64,000 nucleotides of DNA. It comes from an uncultured Granulosicoccus sp. GTDB lineage: Bacteria > Pseudomonadota > Gammaproteobacteria > Granulosicoccales > Granulosicoccaceae. The stretch is taken from NCBI GenBank assembly GCA_947492525.1, contig CANLNQ010000014.1, forward strand, positions 124,001-188,000. The letters run 5' to 3'. Position 1 is the first letter of the stretch. Every line of letters starts with the position of its first letter. The position numbers were made by a program, and so were the translations under genes. The notes under the pieces were generated by a model that made no database searches, was not told the origin of the DNA, and saw only the letters and a list, made by a program, of their open reading frames with translations. Positions 8,222 to 15,411 of this stretch are shown piece by piece.

Positions 8222-9528
8222 CGATCTCATTACTGGGTATCGGTATTCTGCTGATACTGATATTCCTGCGCGTGCCGATCGCCTTCGCCATGGCGCTGGT
8301 GGGCGGCGTCGGGTTTGCCATCATGCGTGGCTGGGCACCGGCCGGCTCGATGATCGGCAATGCCGTGTTCGAGACCGGGCTCAGCTACTCGCTGTCCGTC
8401 GTGCCCTTGTTCATCTTCATGGGGAACATCATGGCGAAGGCGGGTATCGCGCAAGGATTGTTTGCCGGCGCTGATCATCTGTTCGGGCGTATGCGCGGTG
8501 GGCTGGCATTGGCCACCGTCATCAGTTGTGGCAGTTTCTCTGCGGTTTCCGGATCTTCTCTGGCCACTGCTGCCACCATGTCGCGAGTGGCCATGCCGCC
8601 CATGCGTCGCTTTGGCTATTCAGACAGTCTGGCCGCAGGGGCCATCGCTGCTGGTGGCACGCTTGGTATATTGATACCGCCCTCGGTCATTCTGATCATC
8701 TACGGGCTGTTGACGGAAACCGATATCGGCAAGCTGTTCATTGCGGGTCTGCTGCCTGGACTGCTGGGCATCGTTCTCTATCTGGCTGCGGTCATGATCA
8801 CGGTACGCATCTTTCCTGACCGTGCACCTCCGGTGACTGAAGCTGTTCCGATGAGTAAACGTGACCGAATCGGCGTATGGGGAACACTGGCTCTGTTTGC
8901 CTTCATCATGGGGGGCATCTATGGCGGTTTCTTCACCCCCATCGAAGCTGCCGGCATGGGTGCGTTTTTCTCCTTGATCCTGGCCCTGGCCACGCGCGGA
9001 TTGACGAAAGAGGGATTCGCGTCGGCTTGCCGGGAAACGGTGCTCTCGACAGGCATGATATTCGTCATCGTCATCGGTGCCGAGATATTCTCTTCCTTCG
9101 TCAACTTTGCCGGTTTGCCGGATGCCTTGGTGGACATGGTGTATGACTCGGGCTTCAGTGCCTGGGGCGTCATCCTCATCATGGTTGGCATTTATCTGGT
9201 GCTGGGCTGCGTATTCGAAAGCCTGTCGATGATCCTGCTGACAGTACCGGTGTTCTACCCGATCGTGATCCAGCTCGATTTCGGAAGTGGACTGTTGGCT
9301 GATCCCGAACTGGTCAGTATCTGGTTTGCCATCGTGGTTGTCGTGGTGACAGAGATCAGTCTCATCACGCCGCCCGTGGGCATGAATGCCTTTGTTTTGC
9401 GGTCGGTGCTGACCGATGTGTCTCTGGCTACCATATTCAAGGGGGTGATCCCGTTCTGGTTTGCCGATATTGTGAGACTTGCCTTGCTGTTGCTCCTGCC
9501 CTGGATCTCACTGGCGCTGTTGGCGTGA
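8218..9528 (+). CDS. TRAP transporter large permease (DctM)
   Basis: A polytopic membrane protein of 436 residues with about twelve hydrophobic segments. The start is the ATG at 8218 overlapping the DctQ stop, giving the normal DctM length. Conserved stretches include RVPIAFAMALVGG, VVPLFIFMGNIMAKAG, the GTLGILIPPSVILIIYG loop and SLITPPVGMNAFVL. It forms the transport path of the importer. Last gene of the TRAP operon; a 6-bp hairpin without a T-run at 9597-9615 follows. Confidence 0.94.
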   Translation: MTISLLGIGILLILIFLRVPIAFAMALVGGVGFAIMRGWAPAGSMIGNAVFETGLSYSLSVVPLFIFMGNIMAKAGIAQGLFAGADHLFGRMRGGLALATVISCGSFSAVSGSSLATAATMSRVAMPPMRRFGYSDSLAAGAIAAGGTLGILIPPSVILIIYGLLTETDIGKLFIAGLLPGLLGIVLYLAAVMITVRIFPDRAPPVTEAVPMSKRDRIGVWGTLALFAFIMGGIYGGFFTPIEAAGMGAFFSLILALATRGLTKEGFASACRETVLSTGMIFVIVIGAEIFSSFVNFAGLPDALVDMVYDSGFSAWGVILIMVGIYLVLGCVFESLSMILLTVPVFYPIVIQLDFGSGLLADPELVSIWFAIVVVVVTEISLITPPVGMNAFVLRSVLTDVSLATIFKGVIPFWFADIVRLALLLLLPWISLALLA

Positions 9529-9696
9529 CGCAGGCATTGAGCTGCGGCACGATACTGCACTCTACCGTGTAGAAAGCGCAAAGCCTGATTTCTCCCGAGT
9601 CTCGTCGATAGACTCTGCTCCATCACATCGACCCGCAATAGCCCGCACCGCGAGCTGTTCGGGTCGATTCCATGGACAAATACGGGGAAAATGAGC

Positions 9697-11073
9697 ATGG
9701 CGCAGATCACGACCACCAATCCGGCTACTGACGAGACCATCAGCCACTACGAACTGATGAGCAAGGAAGAGGCCTTTGGTAAAGTCGAGGCCGCACACGA
9801 GGCGTTCCAGCAATGGCGCGTCAAATCGCATGAGGAACGTGCGCCTTACCTGAAAGACATCGCGGCAGCGCTGCGTGACAAGGCAGACGAGTTGGCGACG
9901 TTGATGACCCGGGAGGTCGGAAAACTCTATCGCGACGGTTTGACTGAGGTAGAGCTCTGCGCGCAGATTTTCGAATACACCGCCAGGCAGGGACCATCGG
10001 AACTGGCCGATGAAGAGCGCCAGCACGGTGAAGACGGAAAACGGGGTATCGTTGCCTACTCGCCCATCGGTGTCATCTACAGCGTACAACCCTGGAACTT
10101 CCCGATCTATCAGCCGGTGAGGGTGCTGGCGGCCAATCTCATGGCCGGTAATGCTGTCGTGCTGAAGCACGCGGCCATATGCACCGGTAGCGGCCTGATG
10201 CTGCGCGATATCTGTCTGGAGGCCGGATTGCCCGAGGGCTTGTTCGATGTAGTGCTGATCGATCACGATGTATCGGATGAGATCATCGAACATGATCTTG
10301 TCAGAGGCGTGACGATGACCGGCAGCGACAAGGCCGGACGCCATATCGGACAATTGGCGACGCAGAATCTTAAGAAATCGGTATTGGAGCTCGGTTCCAA
10401 CGATGCCTATCTGGTGCTGGAGGATGCGGACCTCGAACTGGCTGTTGAAACCTGTGTTCAGGGAAGGCTGTACAACAACGGTGAGACCTGTGTATCGGCG
10501 AAGCGTTTCGTGGTCACAGAGGCTGTCTACGATGATTTCGTGAGTGCTTTCGTCGAGCAGATGAAGTCGGTGAAGATGGGTGATCCCATGAGCGAGGATA
10601 CGCAGCTTGGTCCGGTCTCCAGCCAGGAGCAATTCGATACCTTGCTCGAGCAGGTAGAGAAAAGCATTGAAAGCGGGGCAAGCCTCCTGTGCGGTGGGAA
10701 GCCACTAGAGCGTACCGGGCAGTATTTCCCCGCGACGGTACTGGCAGATTGCAAGCCCGGGATGCCCGCCTATGACGACGAGCTTTTCGGGCCGGTGGCT
10801 TCCATCATCAAAGCCAAGGACGATGAGGACGCCATGCGCATAGCCAATGACAGCCGATACGGGCTGGGTGGTGGCATCTTCTCTCGCGACGAACAAAAGG
10901 CCGTGAAGCTTGCTCGCGATCACTTCGATACCGGCATGGTGCGCATCAATTCATTTGGTGCAGCGGATCCGAACATGCCATTCGGCGGGGTCAAGGACTC
11001 CGGTTTCGGCCGCGAACACGGTGGATTCGGCATGAAGGAGTTCGTCAACATCAAGGGGATCTACTTGTCATGA
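9697..11073 (+). CDS. NAD(P)-dependent aldehyde dehydrogenase (succinate-semialdehyde type)
   Basis: A soluble ALDH of 458 residues oxidising an aldehyde to its acid. Conserved features are QPWNFPIYQP, VLKHA, the general-base glutamate in LELGSND and the catalytic cysteine in NNGETCVSAKR. The closest-looking group is the succinate-semialdehyde dehydrogenases of the GabD/YneI type. The ATG at 9697 is preferred because GGGGA lies about nine bases upstream; an ATG at 9691 would add MS. The stop overlaps the start of a GST gene. Substrate not determinable here. Confidence 0.88.
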   Translation: MAQITTTNPATDETISHYELMSKEEAFGKVEAAHEAFQQWRVKSHEERAPYLKDIAAALRDKADELATLMTREVGKLYRDGLTEVELCAQIFEYTARQGPSELADEERQHGEDGKRGIVAYSPIGVIYSVQPWNFPIYQPVRVLAANLMAGNAVVLKHAAICTGSGLMLRDICLEAGLPEGLFDVVLIDHDVSDEIIEHDLVRGVTMTGSDKAGRHIGQLATQNLKKSVLELGSNDAYLVLEDADLELAVETCVQGRLYNNGETCVSAKRFVVTEAVYDDFVSAFVEQMKSVKMGDPMSEDTQLGPVSSQEQFDTLLEQVEKSIESGASLLCGGKPLERTGQYFPATVLADCKPGMPAYDDELFGPVASIIKAKDDEDAMRIANDSRYGLGGGIFSRDEQKAVKLARDHFDTGMVRINSFGAADPNMPFGGVKDSGFGREHGGFGMKEFVNIKGIYLS

Positions 11074-11684
11074 TTACCATCCACTGCCTTGCCTACTCAC
11101 GAGCAATACGTCTGGTGTGGCTCATGGAAGATCTGCAGCAGCCCTACCATCTGGTGTCCTATGAACGGACTGACAGTTTCAGAGCACCGGAGAGTCTGGC
11201 CAAAGTACATCCCTTGGGTAAGTCTCCAGTGATCGTGGAGGGTGATCTGATGCTGGCGGAGTCAGCAACGTGTCTGCGCTATCTGTCCGGCAGATTCGGC
11301 AAGGGAAAGCACGAGCCGGAAGCGGGAACTGCCGAGCATCTGCGTCATGAAGAGCTGCTGGACTACGTTGAAAGTTCGTTTGCTGCAGCCGCGATGAATC
11401 TGTTGTTACCGAAGTTGCGGGGTGGGGAGCCGGAAGAGGCAGCCTTCGATGCGATGCGGAAACACTATGCCTATGTGGAGTCGAACCTGTCCGATCATGA
11501 TCTGCTGTTCGGTGTGGAAGCCACTCTGGCGGATATCCAGTTTTCCTACCTGCTGGCCAATCTCGATGCAATGGGCCTGCTGGATGACAGTCCGCAATTG
11601 GCTGCCTATTGGCATCGCTTGCAGGAACAACCGGGCTATCAGGCGGCGGTAAAGCAGGCCGGACCGATGGCCCCTGACTTCTGA
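11070..11684 (+). CDS. Glutathione S-transferase family protein
   Basis: A 204-residue cytosolic GST. The N-terminal thioredoxin-like domain contains IHCLAYSRAIRLVWLMED, HPLGKSPVIVEGD with the cis-proline, and AESATCLRYL, where the glutathione glutamyl group binds. An all-helical C-terminal domain follows. The ATGA overlap with the aldehyde dehydrogenase makes a two-gene operon and suggests the pair handles a reactive aldehyde or a glutathione adduct. The exact class and substrate are not clear. Confidence 0.88.
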   Translation: MITIHCLAYSRAIRLVWLMEDLQQPYHLVSYERTDSFRAPESLAKVHPLGKSPVIVEGDLMLAESATCLRYLSGRFGKGKHEPEAGTAEHLRHEELLDYVESSFAAAAMNLLLPKLRGGEPEEAAFDAMRKHYAYVESNLSDHDLLFGVEATLADIQFSYLLANLDAMGLLDDSPQLAAYWHRLQEQPGYQAAVKQAGPMAPDF

Positions 11685-11772
11685 GCGACTGACGTCCCGC
11701 AGGTCAACGGACCATCTGATAACGGTACATCTGATGATGTACGCACAAATACACTGAAATACGGAGTAAATC

Positions 11773-12378
11773 ATGCAGATACTAGTCGCCGGAGCCACCG
11801 GCAATACCGGAGCCCGTCTGGTCAGGGAACTTGCTGCTCAAGGGCACTCTCCCGTTGCGCTGGTGAGAGAGAGTTCAGATACCGGCAAACTGCCGCCGGA
11901 TGTGACGCTACGTCAGGGTGATCTGACGGATCTTGATGAGGATGTCTGTGACGGTTGCGACGCCGTGGTATTCGCCGCGGGTTCCGGAGGAGACACCGGT
12001 CCGGAGATGACCGACAAGGTGGATCGTGACGGGGCCATCAACCTTATCAACATTGCCGTGAAGTCGAAGGTGCCCCGGTTTGTCATGCTGAGCACCGTCG
12101 GTGCGGACAAGCCCGACCAAGAGAGCGACCTGGCTCATTACCTACAAGCGAAGCATGATGCAGACGAGCACTTGAAGGCATCAGGTCTGTCCTACGCCAT
12201 CGTCAGACCGGTGAGCCTGACCGACGACGATGGCGAGCGGGATGTAGTTTTCGGCAGTGACGTCGATGTCAAGGGAAAGGCGGCACGTGGTGATGTTGCC
12301 GCAGTGCTGGCCACTGCCGTAGATGACGACGACTGGACTGGCAAGGCGGTGCTGATGGAATCCGCATCGGCCCGTTGA
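11773..12378 (+). CDS. NAD(P)-binding atypical SDR (NmrA/SDR_a5-like)
   Basis: A 201-residue Rossmann protein with the nucleotide motif GATGNTGARLV at residues 7-17, DAVVFAAGSGG and RFVMLSTVGAD, and an atypical active site without an evident YxxxK tyrosine beyond HYLQAKHDAD. It resembles the short NAD(P)H-binding epimerase-like proteins annotated as SDR family or NmrA-like. GGAG lies upstream of the ATG at 11773. It sits alone between the GST gene and a LysE remnant. A redox-sensing or reductase role is possible; no substrate can be proposed. Confidence 0.85.
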   Translation: MQILVAGATGNTGARLVRELAAQGHSPVALVRESSDTGKLPPDVTLRQGDLTDLDEDVCDGCDAVVFAAGSGGDTGPEMTDKVDRDGAINLINIAVKSKVPRFVMLSTVGADKPDQESDLAHYLQAKHDADEHLKASGLSYAIVRPVSLTDDDGERDVVFGSDVDVKGKAARGDVAAVLATAVDDDDWTGKAVLMESASAR

Positions 12379-12405
12379 GCGCCAGGCGAGGGTGTGGCGG
12401 CAGGG

Positions 12406-12579
12406 TCAGACGGCGGTATGTCGTGCCGTCAGGGCCCAGCCGCCGGCCATGGCCAGCAGACTGCCGCTTACTCTATTGAATCGTTGACGGGCCGTGCTTG
12501 TAGATAACAGCGAGCGGGCCTGTCTTGCAACTAGTGCATAGCGCATTGCGTTGACTGCAGCCAGCGTGACGAAAGTCAG
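12406..12579 (-). pseudogene. C-terminal remnant of a LysE/RhtB amino-acid exporter
   Basis: The reading frame contains LAAVNAMRYALVARQAR followed by QRFNRVSGSLLAMAGGWAL, which is the last transmembrane helix and the NRVSG signature of LysE-family translocators. Family members have about 200 residues; only the final 55-60 are left and the sequence upstream is unrelated. I see no start or missing half nearby, so this is a deletion remnant and not a working gene. Confidence 0.75.
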
Positions 12580-12602
12580 CGACTTGCATTGGCCGTCGCA
12601 CA

Positions 12603-12626
12603 ACACGTCCTGTCGACATGTCGTGT
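12603..12626. repeat. Imperfect 24-base palindrome
   Basis: ACACG and CGTGT arms surround the perfect core TGTCGACA; ten of twelve base pairs are symmetric. It lies between the LysE remnant and the end of ppaC, where no promoter is needed today. It may be the operator of a lost gene. Confidence 0.5.
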
Positions 12627-12681
12627 AACGGCCACGATATGATGCTAACGGCAGCAGACGTACATTCACTGCCAGCGGTGG

Positions 12682-13602
12682 TCAGACCTTCAGGCTGGGT
12701 ATGATCTGCTTCTTGCGGCTCACCACCCCGGGCAATGTCACTGTATCGCCAGTGACTGTTGCACCGAAGCTTTTCTCGGCCACTTGCTTGACCAGATCGT
12801 TGGGCACCAGCAGTGTCGCTTCTTCGGCGAGGATGTCGATGACAAACAGCAGAACCTGATCGGCGGCATCTTCAGTCGCCACGGCGGGCATGGCCTGCAT
12901 CAGCGACTCCTTGCGCGCCAGTACCGTATCAGCTGAAGTGGTTTCCAGCACGGATACACGAAAACTCTTGTCGGCAATATCGTATTGTTTGGAGTCCATG
13001 CGCAGCAGCTCGGCATCGGAAAATCGGGAGACATCCGATTTGGCAGCGAACAGTTCTGCTGCATAGTCGGACACATTGATCTTCAACTCGGCTGCGATCT
13101 TCTCCGCCACCTCCTGATCACGTGCGGTGGTGGTAGGGGAACGAAATTCAAGCGTATCGGACAGTATGCAGGAGAGCATCGCGCCCTTGATGTTCTCCGG
13201 CATGCGAGCCGCATCTTCGCCCATCAGGTCGTGCATGATGGTTGCTGTGCAGGCGACGGGGCGTACCGTGATGGTGATGGGTTTACGCGTCTTGATGCCG
13301 CCGGCCAGCATGTGGTGATCGATGATCTCGATGACATCGGCCGTGTTGATGCTGTCCGGCAGTTCGGCCGGATTGTTGGTATCGACGATGACCACGCTGT
13401 CCTCTTCGCTGACATCGCTGATGATGGCAGGTTTGTCGAAGCCCCAGCGTTCCAGCATGAAAGCCGCTTCTGTGTTGGGCTCTCCCAACAGGCAGGCCTC
13501 TGCCGGTGTGTTACGAACGTTCGTCAGATACCAGGCCCAGATCAGCGGAGAGCCGGTGGAATCGGTATCAGGAGATTTGTGACCAAATACTTTGATAGTC
13601 AT
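12682..13602 (-). CDS. ppaC: Manganese-dependent inorganic pyrophosphatase (class II)
   Basis: Hydrolyses pyrophosphate in the cytoplasm. The 306-residue DHH-family protein shows FGHKSPDTDS at residues 6-15 (metal ligands), VIVDTNN near 70, the IIDHH motif near 95 and the C-terminal SRKKQIIP substrate-binding motif in the DHHA2 domain. Length and motifs are complete. It is monocistronic, transcribed leftward, with no clear ribosome site before the ATG at 13602. Class II enzymes occur in only part of the proteobacteria. Confidence 0.96.
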   Translation of the reverse strand: MTIKVFGHKSPDTDSTGSPLIWAWYLTNVRNTPAEACLLGEPNTEAAFMLERWGFDKPAIISDVSEEDSVVIVDTNNPAELPDSINTADVIEIIDHHMLAGGIKTRKPITITVRPVACTATIMHDLMGEDAARMPENIKGAMLSCILSDTLEFRSPTTTARDQEVAEKIAAELKINVSDYAAELFAAKSDVSRFSDAELLRMDSKQYDIADKSFRVSVLETTSADTVLARKESLMQAMPAVATEDAADQVLLFVIDILAEEATLLVPNDLVKQVAEKSFGATVTGDTVTLPGVVSRKKQIIPSLKV

Positions 13603-13931
13603 GGATTGAATGCCGTTACGAAAATTGCCAAGGAAACTGGTTTGTCTGGCGGATCGAAATCCGTTCGATCACTGACCGATCCGCATGATTTCTGGGGTCT
13701 GGCGCGAAGCCTGACGCTGCTACGTCATTGTAATGGCTATTGAAACTTGTTGCATGCCATGAACGACGGCATGCCTCTCTGAACAGCGAGAATCTTCACA
13801 GAATGCGCCCTTCAAGCCCGATTGCTCACACATTGGCAGGAGTGGGTGGCGAATTTTGATAACCATATGAATATAAGAGTAAAATATCAATTCTGGCGAG
13901 CCGTATCGCAAATGACGGAATCATGATGGCA

Positions 13932-13980
13932 CCGCCAACCGCCAACCGCCAACCGCCAACCGCCAACCGCCAACCGCCAA
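13932..13980. repeat. Seven tandem copies of CCGCCAA
   Basis: Seven exact head-to-tail copies of the heptamer CCGCCAA (GGTTGGC permutations on the other strand), with no mismatches. A second array of a different heptamer follows with no spacer. Such short tandem arrays vary in copy number by slippage and are known from intergenic regions of various bacteria. Confidence 0.95.
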
Positions 13981-14029
13981 CCCCGAACCCCGAACCCCGA
14001 ACCCCGAACCCCGAACCCCGAACCCCGAA
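13981..14029. repeat. Seven tandem copies of CCCCGAA
   Basis: Seven exact copies of CCCCGAA abut the CCGCCAA array and have the same period and copy number. The two units differ at two positions. On the minus strand the block is G-rich (runs of four G every seven bases), so a G-quadruplex is physically possible. Confidence 0.95.
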
Positions 14030-14438
14030 CCAACCACCAGGCGACCCTGCCCACGCACAGTCCAGGACACGGATGGGCTCAGCGCTGATGCAGGCAGCCT
14101 TGCCCCGTCGGGTTGTGCATTATCTGTCCTGATTCGATGGCGAAGAACAGAGCAGTTTGCCGGGGTCTGACCCTGCCGGGCTGCAGACCCACCGCAGACA
14201 CAGCTGGCAGCAAGCTGCACGAGATCGTGCTGCACCGGGCGACATATTCGGTCGGCGTGTCAGTCAGAAAAATGCAAGTCCGTTCTGTTGGAACCGTAAA
14301 TCAGGCCGGCGGTGCGATTGTCTCGCAGGGTGTCACGATGCTATCGAACGCGAACATCTGAAGGTATGATGGCTGGAATGGCGTTTCCGGCCGTGACGGT
14401 CAGCGCCAGGTATCCCATTGCAGCCTTGAGGAATACGT

Positions 14439-15206
14439 GTGCAAGACGAACTGGACGAGGTTCCGCGTGACGATCAGCAGGTCCCGCAGCTCTCAGCTAT
14501 CGAACTGCGAGTGCTGGGTACCTTGATGGAGAAACAGCTGACAACGCCGGATCAGTATCCGCTGACGGTCAACAGCATACTGAATGCCTGCAACCAGAAA
14601 TCCAGTCGAGAACCGATCACGAACTATCAGCAAGGCGAGGTGGTTCGCACCCTGCAAGGACTCGATGATCGGCATTTCGTGCGCAAGGAATACGGATCCA
14701 GGGCCGAGAAATACAGTCAGCAATTCATGTCGTATCTGGAGCTGGGCAAGAAGCAACAGGCGGTACTGTGCCTGATGATGCTGCGAGGTCCGCAAACGCT
14801 CAGCGAGCTCTACACACGCACGCAGCGTATGGCGCTTTTCACCGACAGAGACGAGCTGGCCCATTGTGTCGAGAGATTGTGTGAGCGCGCAATGCCTCTG
14901 GCCACGACTCTGGCCTCTCAATCCGGTCGTCGTGGCGAGCGTTTCAGCCATCTGTTCTGCGGCCTGCCGGATCCGTCACAGATAGATGCGCATTCGCCAG
15001 TCAAGGGCGATCAATTCCTCGGTATGCATGGCGATGCGACGGCCGCCGACACGCTTTCCCTCCTTGAATCGGAAGTGGCAGAACTGCGGGACACTATCAG
15101 CGCACTGCAACGGGAAAACAGGATCATCAGGCAGCAACTCGAGAGATTGCATGAGCTCACAGGCCATCCCGTGCCTGATTCCGACGCTACTGACCCGCCT
15201 GAGTGA
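14439..15206 (+). CDS. yceH: YceH family protein (DUF480/UPF0502)
   Basis: A 255-residue cytoplasmic protein of unknown function. The N-terminal winged-helix pair contains LGTLMEKQLTTPDQYPLTVN and NQKSSREP, which are signatures of UPF0502/DUF480, and AVLCLMMLRGPQTLSEL opens the second domain. A C-terminal coiled coil follows (LLESEVAELRDTISALQREN, near residues 208-235). Start: GTG at 14439 with TTGAGGA upstream; no in-frame ATG is better placed. Monocistronic. Confidence 0.9.
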   Translation: MQDELDEVPRDDQQVPQLSAIELRVLGTLMEKQLTTPDQYPLTVNSILNACNQKSSREPITNYQQGEVVRTLQGLDDRHFVRKEYGSRAEKYSQQFMSYLELGKKQQAVLCLMMLRGPQTLSELYTRTQRMALFTDRDELAHCVERLCERAMPLATTLASQSGRRGERFSHLFCGLPDPSQIDAHSPVKGDQFLGMHGDATAADTLSLLESEVAELRDTISALQRENRIIRQQLERLHELTGHPVPDSDATDPPE

Positions 15207-15411
15207 GGTTGTATCGATTGCCTCGATCTGAACCGTGGAGCGATCCTCTGGCGAGCCGAGTGGCAACCATTTTCTGACTCAACCGCATCCGGTATATAGT
15301 GCGAAGGTACCACTGAGCACGTTCAGGGTAAGTGGAATGATATGTTCCGTTTGACATGTCATCGCACTGATTCTGGGAGTTGACTGCACCAAACCTCCGA
15401 TTAGCAAAAAA

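Larger units (their letters stand above)
13603..14438. other. Long intergenic region between ppaC and yceH
   Basis: About 836 bases with no convincing gene. It holds a 7-bp inverted repeat GCATGCC/GGCATGC (13752-13758 and 13768-13774, loop 9) with no T-run, a tract that is more AT-rich than its surroundings near 13850-13915, and two blocks of heptanucleotide repeats at 13932-14029. The rest, up to the yceH start, shows no motif that I recognise. Confidence 0.7.

Noticed and set aside
9597-9615. GAGTCT/AGACTC hairpin as the TRAP operon terminator
   Set aside because: Stem is only 6 bp and no T-run follows; mentioned with dctM but not listed.
13752-13774. GCATGCC/GGCATGC inverted repeat as a terminator
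   Set aside because: No gene ends here and there is no T-run in either direction; reported only as part of the intergenic note.
13921-14235. Open frame on the minus strand reading Gly-Trp-Arg-Leu-Ala-Val repeats
   Set aside because: The frame is an artefact of the heptanucleotide arrays, has no ribosome site and no recognisable domain outside the repeat.
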